Part shown: positions 10,552-18,213 of the stretch, one piece after another
How the letters are laid out: each line of letters starts with the position of its first letter
Numbering within the stretch: position 1 is the stretch's first letter
NCBI RefSeq assembly: GCF_023330685.1
Contig: NZ_CP097128.1
Location: 992,001-1,056,000, forward strand
DNA: 64,000 bases
Reading direction: 5' to 3'
From: Conexibacter sp. DBS9H8
GTDB taxonomy: Bacteria > Actinomycetota > Thermoleophilia > Solirubrobacterales > Solirubrobacteraceae
The notes under the pieces: generated by a model
What the model was told of the DNA's origin: nothing
Databases searched by the model: none
Seen by the model: the letters and a program-made list of their open reading frames with translations, nothing else
Program-made: the position numbers and the translations under genes

Positions 10552-11672
10552 AGCTCGCCCGCGGAGCATCAGCCCTGGTGGGGGTGCTGCTCGCGCTTGT
10601 GCTGCCGGTACCGGGGGCGGCGGCATCCGGACTGAGCTGGGGAAGGCCATTCAGGGTCCTTCCCGCCGTCAGTGGCTCACACTCTGGCAACGACTACAGA
10701 ATGTTCGTGGCCTGCCCGGTCAGCTCCCGCTGCACGGTCATGGGCATTCCAGAGATCGACGGGTTCGCTCATCAGCTCCTCGTCATCGCCAGCTTTGACC
10801 CGGCGGCGCCCAAGCGGGTGCGGCACGGATCCTTTGGCACCGGCACGGCCTCGTTGCTCGGTTTCGCCTGTCCGGCGCCGAGCCTCTGCCTCGCCGTCAA
10901 CGCCCTTGGGGAGGTGATCTTCAACCCCGGCGCGCCCCGCCCGGTCTGGCATCCGCTGCTGCCCCCGCCGCCGCCGGGTGGTGGGAGCCTGACCGGCGCG
11001 CTCGCCTGCCCGACCGAGCAGCAGTGCACCGCCCTGACCGACGGCGGTCAGGAGCTGACCTTCGATCCCTCCGCGCCAGGAGTTGCCGCTCCCGTCAGCG
11101 TCGACCCCAACGACCCGTTTCCCTACCAGGACTCGGGTGATCTCTCCTGCCCGACGTTGGGGGAGTGCGTCGCCATCTCACTGAACAGCAGGGTCAGCTT
11201 CAACCCGCAATCGCCCGGGCGCCCGGTGGCCTCACCGTTTCCAGGCGCGCTTGGCGTCGCCTGTCCGGGCCCCCGGCAGTGCACCGCGATCGGTACGACC
11301 GCGGCGCTCACCTTCGATCCGCTGTCAACGGCTCCCCCGGGTCAGGGAACGACCATCGACGCGAACGCGCCCCTGACGGGCGATCTCGCCTGCCCGACCG
11401 GCCGGCAGTGCATCGCCACCGACGGTGTGTCGGCCATCACCTTCGACCCACAGGACCCGCGGCCCGTCATCGGGCCACGGGTGGCCAATGCCGATCTGCA
11501 GGTGGCCGTGTGCCCCTCCTCGCGCCTGTGCGTGGCCGTCGACGGCAATGGGACGGTGAGGGTTGGTCACGCCCCAGTCCACGGCGGACGCCGGCACCGC
11601 GGTCAGGGTGGCTCGAGCCGCGCGCGGGCACGCCTTGACGGGTCCGCGTCGACGGGCGCGTCGCGCTGGTGA
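10548..11672 (+). CDS. Secreted protein with repeated CPxxxxC blades (beta-propeller-like)
   Basis: A 374-residue protein whose ATG (10548) overlaps the preceding TGA. A clear signal peptide (KLARGASALVGVLLALVLPVPGAAAS) is followed by at least seven repeats of about 45 residues, each holding a motif of the form (A/S/V)CPxxxxC(T/L/V/I)A: ACPVSSRCTV, ACPAPSLCLAV, ACPTEQQCTAL, SCPTLGECVAI, ACPGPRQCTAI, ACPTGRQCIAT, VCPSSRLCVAV. Most repeats also contain a strand ending in TFDP or FNP. Regular spacing with one likely disulfide per repeat fits a secreted beta-propeller. The last 30 residues are Arg/Ser-rich and unlike the repeats, see the finding on a possible frameshift. Function unknown. Confidence 0.7.
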   Translation: MKLARGASALVGVLLALVLPVPGAAASGLSWGRPFRVLPAVSGSHSGNDYRMFVACPVSSRCTVMGIPEIDGFAHQLLVIASFDPAAPKRVRHGSFGTGTASLLGFACPAPSLCLAVNALGEVIFNPGAPRPVWHPLLPPPPPGGGSLTGALACPTEQQCTALTDGGQELTFDPSAPGVAAPVSVDPNDPFPYQDSGDLSCPTLGECVAISLNSRVSFNPQSPGRPVASPFPGALGVACPGPRQCTAIGTTAALTFDPLSTAPPGQGTTIDANAPLTGDLACPTGRQCIATDGVSAITFDPQDPRPVIGPRVANADLQVAVCPSSRLCVAVDGNGTVRVGHAPVHGGRRHRGQGGSSRARARLDGSASTGASRW

Positions 11673-11939
11673 TGCTGCGGATCCCGCTCGATCGTCTCGG
11701 ACGGAGGCTGCTCACCCATCAGGTCCGGCTGCAGGTCAGCGTGCAACTGCTGGACGCCGGCCGGATCACGGAACGGGGCACCCTCATCTTCGGCCGGCCC
11801 CGAGCGGGCGCCGGTCCGAGCCTGACGCCGGCGGTGGAGATCATCGGGTGGGCTTCTCCGGGCGGGGTGGGCTCCTCCGGGCGGCGAGGCACGCCTCGTC
11901 TGCGCCGTCCCCCACCCTGGGACGGGGATCACGACCGTC

Positions 11940-12356
11940 TCAGCGCGCTGGTCCGGGGTGGCGCTCGAGCCCGTCCTCAGGGATCGGCTCCCACACGGCC
12001 GCGTCGGCGGTGAACTGTCGGAAGCTCGGGCGGACCTGCGGGTCGCCGTCGATCACGCCGAGGCGGACGCCCATCTGAGCGGGGTCCTCCGGCAGGCGGG
12101 AGAACAGGTGCGAGCCACAGACAGAGCAGAACAGCTTCTCAAAGCCCCCGTCCGGGTGGCGCCAGCCGCGCAGGAGCTCCTCGCCGGCGTCAATGGTCAG
12201 GGTGGCGGCATCAATCCGCGCCTGGGCGGACGCGGCGGCACCCGTGCGGCGCTGGCAGCGGGTGCAGTGGCAGTAGCCGGCGCGGGGCGGGACCTCGCTG
12301 AGGCTGAACCGGACTCCGCCGCAGTTGCAGTGGCCCGTGAGGGCGCTTGTGGACAT
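11940..12356 (-). CDS. GFA family (Mss4-like fold) zinc protein
   Basis: A 138-residue protein starting MSTSALTGHCNCGG. The Cys pattern CNCGGVRF, YCHCTRCQRRTG and FCSVCGSHLF is the two-zinc signature of the glutathione-dependent formaldehyde-activating enzyme (GFA) family. Most members of this size are of unknown function, and actinobacteria usually lack glutathione, so a real formaldehyde role is doubtful. The frame stays open upstream to 12536, but that part crosses the inverted-repeat cluster. The start at ATG 12356 is placed by the conserved N-terminus. Confidence 0.8.
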   Translation of the reverse strand: MSTSALTGHCNCGGVRFSLSEVPPRAGYCHCTRCQRRTGAAASAQARIDAATLTIDAGEELLRGWRHPDGGFEKLFCSVCGSHLFSRLPEDPAQMGVRLGVIDGDPQVRPSFRQFTADAAVWEPIPEDGLERHPGPAR

Positions 12357-12393
12357 GACCAGGAGGATCGCACGGCCGGCCGGCCGCCGGCAA

Positions 12394-12510
12394 CGACCCA
12401 AATCGTGCCCTAGTGCTCCTCCCGGCGGGGCTGGGCACGATTTGGGTCGCTGGGGGCACCCAATCGTGCTCGCGCCCGCCCGCCGGTGCGGAAATGCGCG
12501 ATTTGGGTCG
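12394..12510. repeat. Cluster of four copies of an ACCCAAATCGTGC-type element, two forming a perfect hairpin
   Basis: CGACCCAAATCGTGCCC (12394-12410) and its exact reverse complement (12433-12449) form a 17-bp inverted repeat with a 22-nt loop. A third, one-base-shorter copy (ACCCAATCGTGC, within 12458-12469) and a fourth inverted copy (CGATTTGGGTCG, 12499-12510) follow. The cluster lies between vapC (stop 12579) and the GFA gene. Confidence 0.8.
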
Positions 12511-12578
12511 TTTGAGGCGGCGTCGAGGGCCGACAATCGGACCCGGACGCCGCCGGAGCCGAGCGGGCCGGCGATCTC

Positions 12579-12977
12579 TCAGCCCCGGTAGATGCGCAGC
12601 GCCGTGCAGGTCGCGAGACGGTCAAAGTCGTGGTCGGCGTGCAGCAGGGGAACGTCGGCCCGCACACACGGGGCGGCGATCAGGCAGTCGAGCGTCTTAC
12701 GGATCGTGACCCCGCTCCGGCGTGCGCTGCGGTACAGATCGGCCGCGAGCGCGAAGTCGTCGAGGGCGCTGAGCCGAAGAACCGGGAACGCCTCAAGGTG
12801 GTGGCGGACCGCCGCCACCTCACGGTCGGTCCGCAGCCCCTGCAGCACCTCGCAGAAGACGATGTCGGTCAGTGCCACCGGCTCACCGGCTCCGATCAGC
12901 GCGATACAGGTGCGCGCCGGGCCTGTCTCGGTTCCGTTGAGGACGTCGATCCAGACACTCGTGTCGACGACGATCAC
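12579..12977 (-). CDS. vapC: VapC family PIN-domain ribonuclease toxin
   Basis: A 132-residue PIN-domain protein. The acidic active-site residues are in place: Asp in [11 protein letters not shown] at the N-terminus, Glu in FCEVLQGLR, Asp in KTLDCLIAA and Asp in [12 protein letters not shown]. VapC toxins are Mg-dependent RNases, usually cutting tRNA or rRNA, held inactive by VapB. It starts with GTG (12977) overlapping the vapB stop (GTGA), so the pair is translationally coupled with the antitoxin first. Confidence 0.9.
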   Translation of the reverse strand: MIVVDTSVWIDVLNGTETGPARTCIALIGAGEPVALTDIVFCEVLQGLRTDREVAAVRHHLEAFPVLRLSALDDFALAADLYRSARRSGVTIRKTLDCLIAAPCVRADVPLLHADHDFDRLATCTALRIYRG

Positions 12978-13183
12978 TCCGGCCCGTGTCCCTCGCGGGA
13001 GCGCACGAGATCTCCCTCCCAGTGCACCTTCCCCCGCAGATCGAGCAGACCGAGGCGCCGCTCTCGTGCCACCACCTCACGGAGGGCGAAGTCAACCGCC
13101 TCCCGTTTGGTGGCGATGCCCGTCAGGCGCCGGACCTCGGCGAGCAGCTCGTCGTCGATGTCGATGTTCGTCCGCATACACAT
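12974..13183 (-). CDS. vapB: VapB family antitoxin
   Basis: A 69-residue protein ([19 protein letters not shown]) with the ribbon-helix-helix DNA-binding N-terminus and a C-terminal tail ([14 protein letters not shown]) typical of the VapB subfamily that pairs with PIN toxins; the tail would fill the VapC active site. ATG 13183 or 13177 are both possible. A GTATAC-centred stretch (AGGTATACACCT, 13184-13195) right at the start codon is a plausible autoregulatory operator. Confidence 0.85.
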   Translation of the reverse strand: MCMRTNIDIDDELLAEVRRLTGIATKREAVDFALREVVARERRLGLLDLRGKVHWEGDLVRSREGHGPE

Positions 13184-13398
13184 AGGTATACACCTGCGGT
13201 CGGTCTGTGAGTGGAGCGCCGCAGGCCCGCCACCCGCCCGCCGGACGCCGCCCACCGGACAGCGCTTGCACGCCCGCCGCCGCCGCCGCCCGCCGGACGC
13301 CGCTCACACGCCGCTCACACGCCGCTCGCACGCCGGACGCCGCCCCGCCCCGCCCGTCACAGCGCCGTCGCGGGGAACCGCTCTAGCATCCCGCCCGC

Positions 13399-13884
13399 GT
13401 GCCCGCCTCGTCACCGCTCATCCGCCTCTATGACCGTCTCGACGGGCTCCCGTTCGGCCGCCGGGTGTTCTCGATCGCCTACCAGGCCGCCGCCCCCTAC
13501 TTCCTCACCATCCCCGCCCGGGTGACCGCCGTGGCTCCCGGGGAGGCGCGGGCGGAGATGGGACATGCCCCGTGGGTGTCCAACCACCTCGGGACCGTGC
13601 ACGCCATCGCGCTGTGCAACCTCGCCGAGTACACGATGGGCGCCGTCGCCGAGGCCACCGTCCCCGACGGCTACCGCTGGATCCCGAAGGGAATGAGCGT
13701 CGACTACCTCGCCAAGGCGCGGGGCCGGATGGCCGCCCACGCCGTCCTCCGCCTCCCCGAGCCGCTCGGCGACGCCCAGGAGGTGCCGGTCCAGGTCACC
13801 GTCAGAGATCCCGCCGCCGTCCCCGTCTTCACCGCCCAGATTCGCATCTGGATCACCACGAACGCCCCGAAGGAGACCCCGTGA
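13399..13884 (+). CDS. DUF4442 / hotdog-fold thioesterase-like protein
   Basis: A 161-residue GTG-initiated protein. The segments MGHAPWVSNHLGTVHAIALC, AEYTMGAVAEATVPDGYRWI and KGMSVDYLAKARGRM fit the DUF4442 branch of the hotdog-fold acyl-CoA thioesterase family, where a His/Asn and Glu pair on the central helix often handles the thioester. The substrate is unknown. Its TGA overlaps the GTG of the carbonic anhydrase gene, so the two are coupled. Confidence 0.75.
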   Translation: MPASSPLIRLYDRLDGLPFGRRVFSIAYQAAAPYFLTIPARVTAVAPGEARAEMGHAPWVSNHLGTVHAIALCNLAEYTMGAVAEATVPDGYRWIPKGMSVDYLAKARGRMAAHAVLRLPEPLGDAQEVPVQVTVRDPAAVPVFTAQIRIWITTNAPKETP

Positions 13885-14486
13885 GCGACCCCGCCGCCCC
13901 CGCCCGACCCACCCCCGCGCCGATGCCCGCCGACCCCGGGCTGCCCGAGCGCCCGGACCGGGCCGGTGAACCCACAGTCACCGGCCCGGCCACCACGATC
14001 GATGACCTTGTTTCCAACAACGCGGCCTATGCCGACGCTCTGGCGCCTGCCCATCTGCCCGTGGAGCCCGCGCGGCGGATTGTGATCGTGACATGCATGG
14101 ACTCTCGGATCGACGTGTTCGCAGCGCTCGGTCTCCACAACGGAGAGGCGCACATCGTGCGCAACGCCGGTGGGGTCATCACCGATGACATGATTCGCTC
14201 ACTCGCGATCTCCCAGCGCAAGCTCGGCACTCGGGAAATCATGCTCATCCATCACACGGACTGTGGCATGCAGAAAGTCAGTGACGATGCGTTCCGCGCC
14301 GAACTGCAGGAGGCAACCGGCATCGCGCCGGCGTTCGCGATCGAATCTTTCACTGACGTCGAGGCTGACGTGCGACAGTCCATCCTGCGCGTCCGGCGCA
14401 GCAGCTTCGTTCCGTACCGCGACGTTGTCCGCGGCTTCGTCTATGACGTGGACACCCACTTGCTGTCAGAGGTCGAGTGCCCCTGA
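13881..14486 (+). CDS. Beta-class carbonic anhydrase
   Basis: A 201-residue protein for CO2/bicarbonate interconversion. Zinc ligands are visible: Cys72 in VTCMDSRID with the Asp74-Arg76 dyad, and His125-x-x-Cys128 in HHTDCGMQK. The start GTG 13881 has a strong AAGGAG site 6 bp upstream and overlaps the stop of the preceding gene. The first 35 residues are Pro/Ala-rich, absent from typical members, and more GC-rich than the rest: from about position 14000 codon use shifts toward A/T at third positions. It lies close to pckG, which uses or releases CO2, though on the opposite strand. Confidence 0.85.
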   Translation: MSDPAAPARPTPAPMPADPGLPERPDRAGEPTVTGPATTIDDLVSNNAAYADALAPAHLPVEPARRIVIVTCMDSRIDVFAALGLHNGEAHIVRNAGGVITDDMIRSLAISQRKLGTREIMLIHHTDCGMQKVSDDAFRAELQEATGIAPAFAIESFTDVEADVRQSILRVRRSSFVPYRDVVRGFVYDVDTHLLSEVECP

Positions 14487-14593
14487 AGCTGGGACGGCGA
14501 ATGTGTCCCAGCGGGCCGGCCGGCCAGGAGACTGATCCGGTGGATCGATCGTCGTGGTCGGCCTGACCCAGGCTGGGTTCGTTTGCCCGAGGC

Positions 14594-15784
14594 TCAGACC
14601 GGGTCACCGTTGGCGTGCCGATCGGGAACCTCGAGTGAATGGCTGTTGCATCCGAGCAGAACAATGGCCGCGGTCGCCCGTGTCAGTCGTGTCAACGTCA
14701 CAAGCTGTGCCTGCTCGACCCTGTGTGCGTCGCCCCGGGTACCCCCAACGTATTCCTCCAAGGCGTAGGTGAGTGCGGTGCCCTGGTGTTCCCATGCCCG
14801 GCGATGATCAAAGCACATGGGGCGACTCAGGAGTCGAGCCCCGCAGACGACGTTGATCGTGCCCTCGTGCAGGGCGATCCTGATGGAGCCAAAGGCCGGG
14901 TCGTGCGCCGGTCGACGGAGCCGCTGATCGAGCGCCTGCACGGCAGCGTACTCGTGGGCGGCCAGCGAAAGCCATGCCTCCCTGGCCGTGGCGAGATGGC
15001 TGGCGCTACGTTCGCCCGTGGGACGCGAGATGGACACAGCATCGAGCCGGCCCGGCGCCGTTTGCACGTCGAGCGCGGCTGCGAGGTGGTATGCGGTCAC
15101 GTCATTGCAGGGGTGCAAGCGCAGATCGAGCTTGCCCGCTCTCGTGGCGAGTTCAGCGGTGACGGAGTGGACGGCGGCGTCCAGGACGGCCGCTCTCGGC
15201 TCTGGCGCGTGAGCGTTCCCGGCACCGGCCACGTTGGATGTGGCGAGAAGTAACAGTGCCGCCACGTCGATGGCGCGCTCAGTGAGCGCCGCGGCGGTGT
15301 CATAGCTCAGAGGGTGTCCGGTGCCCGCCGACCCGAGCACGGCACGGAGGGACGCGGTGGCCTCCTTGCCGGCTTCAGTGGGGATGGCGTAGGTGAGTTC
15401 ACCGGCGAGGATCGATTCCTCATGCCGGGCGAGGCGCTCAGCCAACTGTTGGCCGAGCTGGGCCCGGCGATCGGTGCACGTGGTCCTGCGGGCGGTCAGT
15501 GGCGCCACCGCGAGGATGAGCTCGGCGCTCGCGTTCGCGCCCGCAGCGCTGAGTGCGTCGGCGTTCCCGGCATCCGCAGTTCCGAACGTACGGAGGAGGG
15601 TGTCAGAGGCTGCTGCGGCCGCATTGACTGCGGCCTGGAACATCGGGCCGGGTGCCTGCTCGGTCCGGCGCGCGGGCGCTTGGCGGACATCTGTGAGCAC
15701 GCGGTCGAGCGACTCACGCCAGATACCGTCGCATCCAGGCGCCGCTCCGGCATCGCCGAAGCGGAAGGTCACCGGCCGGTGCAC
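14594..15784 (-). CDS. Hypothetical protein downstream of pckG
   Basis: No family recognised. The reading frame remains open from within pckG to 14594. The part after the pckG stop, from GTG 15784 (VHRPVTFRFGD), gives 396 residues with codon third positions mostly G/C as expected of a real gene. It is Ala-rich and mainly helical, with conserved-looking segments LRLHPCNDVTAYHLAAALDV, LSLAAHEYAAVQALDQRL and MCFDHRRAWEHQGTALTYAL. There is no signal peptide or membrane segment. It follows pckG by about 20 bp and is probably cotranscribed. Two antisense frames overlap it, but their sequences look like shadows. Start uncertain; ATG within PGPMFQAAVN is an alternative. Confidence 0.5.
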   Translation of the reverse strand: MHRPVTFRFGDAGAAPGCDGIWRESLDRVLTDVRQAPARRTEQAPGPMFQAAVNAAAAASDTLLRTFGTADAGNADALSAAGANASAELILAVAPLTARRTTCTDRRAQLGQQLAERLARHEESILAGELTYAIPTEAGKEATASLRAVLGSAGTGHPLSYDTAAALTERAIDVAALLLLATSNVAGAGNAHAPEPRAAVLDAAVHSVTAELATRAGKLDLRLHPCNDVTAYHLAAALDVQTAPGRLDAVSISRPTGERSASHLATAREAWLSLAAHEYAAVQALDQRLRRPAHDPAFGSIRIALHEGTINVVCGARLLSRPMCFDHRRAWEHQGTALTYALEEYVGGTRGDAHRVEQAQLVTLTRLTRATAAIVLLGCNSHSLEVPDRHANGDPV

Positions 15785-15804
15785 CGAGACCTCGGGCGGC
15801 CGCT

Positions 15805-17634
15805 TCAGCGGCGCGTGAGCCGTCGCTCGAGCGCTTCGAGCGACTCCCCAAGCCGGGAAGGGAGGCGCGAGCCGAACTGAGCGAAGTGCTTGCGTATCAG
15901 CGGCACCTCCGTGCGCAGCTCGTCCTCGTCGACGGCCAGCGCCCGCCTGAGCGCGCCGGGAGCGAGTTTCAGGTCGGTCAGGTCGAGGTCCTCGGGCGTG
16001 GGGATCAGTCCGATGGGCGTCTCCTCCGCGTGGGCGAGTCCGTCGCAGCGGCGGAACACCCAAGCCAGGACGCGGGCGTTCTCCCCGTACCCGGGCCACA
16101 GGAACCGACCCTCGGGGTCCTTGCGAAACCAGTTGACCTGGAAGATCTTCGGGAGCTGTGCGTCCGTGCGTGAGCCGAGCGTGAGCCAGTGGTCGAAGTA
16201 GTCACCCATGTGATAGCCGCAGAACGGCAGCATCGCGAACGGATCAAAGCGAAGCTCCCCGACCGTTCCCGCGGCGGCGGCGGTCTTCTCCGAGCTCATC
16301 GTTGCGCCGAGAAAGACGCCATGGCACCAATCGAAAGCCTCACGTACCAAGGGAACGACGCCTGCTCGACGGCCCCCAAACAGGATCGCGTCGATCGGTA
16401 CGCCGGTGGGATCCTCCCACTCGGATGCGATCACCGGGCATCGGGCCGCCCCAACCGTGAAGCGTGCGTTCGGATGCGCCGCCGGCTTTCCGTCGGCCGG
16501 GCTCCAGTCATTTCCCTGCCAGTCGATGAGATGGTTCGGGATCTCGTCGGTCATGCCCTCCCACCACACGTCACCGTCATCTGTGAGCGCACAGTTGGTG
16601 AAGATCGTGTCCCGGTTGATGGCGGCCATGGCGTTTGGGTTGGTCTCGTATCCGGTCCCCGGCGCGACGCCGAAGAACCCGGTCTCGGGGTTGATCGCAT
16701 AGAGGCGACCATCTTCACCAAACGTCAGCCATGCGATGTCATCGCCGAGGGTCTCGACCTTCCAACCCTTGATGGTCGGGATCAACATCGCCAAGTTCGT
16801 CTTTCCGCACGCGGATGGGAACGCGGCAGCGATGTACTTGACCCCGCCCTCTGGCGAGGTGAGCTTGAGGATCAGCATGTGCTCGGCAAGCCACCCTTCA
16901 TCCCGGGCGATCACCGACGCGATCCTCAGGGCCAGACACTTCTTGCCGAGCAGCGCGTTGCCGCCGTAGCCCGACCCATAGGACCAGACCTCACGGGTCT
17001 CGGGGAAGTGAACGACATGGGTCTGTTCCGGATTGCAGGGCCAGGGCACGTCCACGACGCCGTCCCGGAGTGGGACGCCGACGGAGTGCACGCAAGGAAT
17101 GAAGCTCGCCTCGTCAGTGAGGGCGGCGAGCGCCGCGCTGCCCATGCGGGCCATGATGCGCATCGAGACGACGACGTAGGGGGAGTCGGTGAGCTGGACG
17201 CCGATGGAGCAGATGTCCGATCCGGCTGGGCCCATCATGAACGGGACGACATACATCGTCCGGCCGCGCATGGACCCCCGGAACAGCTCCATGAGCATCG
17301 GCCGCATCTGCTGCGGGTCACGCCAGTTGTTGGTTGGGCCCGCGTCCATCTGGCTGCGTGAGCAGATGAAGGTGCGATCCTCGATGCGGGCGACATCCCG
17401 CGGATCTGACCGCGCAAGATAGGAGTTCGGACGCCTGAGGTCGGCAAGGCGGGTGAACGTTCCGGCGTCGACGAGCTGTTGGCAGAGCCGGTCGTACTCC
17501 TGCTCGGAGCCGTCGCACCACTGGATCGCCGCCGCCTGCGTCCACTCGGCGGTCTCCTGCACCCAGGTGAGCAGCTGCACGTTCATGACCGGTGAGGCGA
17601 GCGCGTCTGTGCCGCTGGGGGTTGGGGGCGTCAT
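15805..17634 (-). CDS. pckG: Phosphoenolpyruvate carboxykinase (GTP)
   Basis: A 609-residue enzyme that converts oxaloacetate + GTP to PEP + CO2 + GDP, at the branch between the TCA cycle and gluconeogenesis, and can run in the carboxylating direction. The GTP-class P-loop with its reactive cysteine, [14 protein letters not shown] (about residues 270-283), and [17 protein letters not shown]-like [10 protein letters not shown] and [20 protein letters not shown] segments are all present. Start ATG 17634 has a perfect GAAAGGAG site. The 77-bp gap to the upstream hydrogenase gene contains the palindrome TCTTATAAGA, so pckG may have its own regulated promoter while lying in line with the hydrogenase operon. 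Confidence 0.95.
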   Translation of the reverse strand: MTPPTPSGTDALASPVMNVQLLTWVQETAEWTQAAAIQWCDGSEQEYDRLCQQLVDAGTFTRLADLRRPNSYLARSDPRDVARIEDRTFICSRSQMDAGPTNNWRDPQQMRPMLMELFRGSMRGRTMYVVPFMMGPAGSDICSIGVQLTDSPYVVVSMRIMARMGSAALAALTDEASFIPCVHSVGVPLRDGVVDVPWPCNPEQTHVVHFPETREVWSYGSGYGGNALLGKKCLALRIASVIARDEGWLAEHMLILKLTSPEGGVKYIAAAFPSACGKTNLAMLIPTIKGWKVETLGDDIAWLTFGEDGRLYAINPETGFFGVAPGTGYETNPNAMAAINRDTIFTNCALTDDGDVWWEGMTDEIPNHLIDWQGNDWSPADGKPAAHPNARFTVGAARCPVIASEWEDPTGVPIDAILFGGRRAGVVPLVREAFDWCHGVFLGATMSSEKTAAAAGTVGELRFDPFAMLPFCGYHMGDYFDHWLTLGSRTDAQLPKIFQVNWFRKDPEGRFLWPGYGENARVLAWVFRRCDGLAHAEETPIGLIPTPEDLDLTDLKLAPGALRRALAVDEDELRTEVPLIRKHFAQFGSRLPSRLGESLEALERRLTRR

Positions 17635-17692
17635 CGAGACTCCTTTCGGACCGACAGAGGGTCAACACGACGTGCCGACCACGTTCTCAAAA

Positions 17693-17702
17693 TCTTATAA
17701 GA
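17693..17702. promoter_or_regulatory. AT-rich palindrome upstream of pckG (candidate ArsR-type operator)
   Basis: TCTTATAAGA is a perfect 10-bp palindrome inside an AT-rich island (about 17690-17714) in otherwise GC-rich DNA, about 60 bp before the pckG start. Read on the minus strand it also contains TATAAG, a possible -10 element. It resembles the palindromes at the arsR/hyf intergenic region (24765-24783). Confidence 0.45.
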
Positions 17703-17710
17703 GTTGAAGA

Positions 17711-18211
17711 TTAGTTGCGTCTGGGTGACAGCTGCGGGCCTGACCCCTCGGCCGGCCGGGGACGCTGGAGGGCTGCGGTGAGCGCCGCCGCGATCGCCGC
17801 GGGTGTCGGCGGGCAGCCGGGGATGCGCAGGTCGATCGGAAGGATCGTCTCGAGTGGACCGGCGAGCTCTGCCTGGGTACCGAGGAGGTTGCAGCCGAGG
17901 GCGCAGTCGCCGAGTGCGGCGACGACCCTCGGTTCGGGCATCGCGGCGTAGGCCGTGCGGAGCGGTCCGGCCATACGCGTGGTGATCGCGCCGGTGATCA
18001 GCAGCACGTCGGCGTGGCGCGGGGAGGCGACGATGTTCAGCCCGTATTGCTGAAGGTCGTAGAGCGGATTGGTGGCGGCGGTCAGTTCGTGTTCGCACCC
18101 GTTACAGGAGCCGGCGTCGACATGGCGAAGCGCAAGGGAGCCCCGCACACGCGACGATGCCGGGGCTGTGTCACGGCGGAGGAGACGAAGATGGTGGAGC
18201 AGTACGAACAC
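17711..18211 (-). CDS. hyfI: Group 4 [NiFe]-hydrogenase-like small subunit (HyfI/HycG/NuoB family)
   Basis: A 166-residue NuoB-family protein that would hold one 4Fe-4S cluster (N2 type) between the electron donor and the [NiFe] site. The Cys ligands are present: SCNGCEHEL, GDCALGCN and GCPP. The length is close to HycG/NuoB after their N-terminal extensions. The GTG start at 18211 follows the large-subunit TAA by two bases. It is the last gene of a six-gene operon; on the membrane complex it would sit at the interface with the HycD/NuoH-like subunit. Confidence 0.85.
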   Translation of the reverse strand: MFVLLHHLRLLRRDTAPASSRVRGSLALRHVDAGSCNGCEHELTAATNPLYDLQQYGLNIVASPRHADVLLITGAITTRMAGPLRTAYAAMPEPRVVAALGDCALGCNLLGTQAELAGPLETILPIDLRIPGCPPTPAAIAAALTAALQRPRPAEGSGPQLSPRRN

Positions 18212-18213
18212 GG

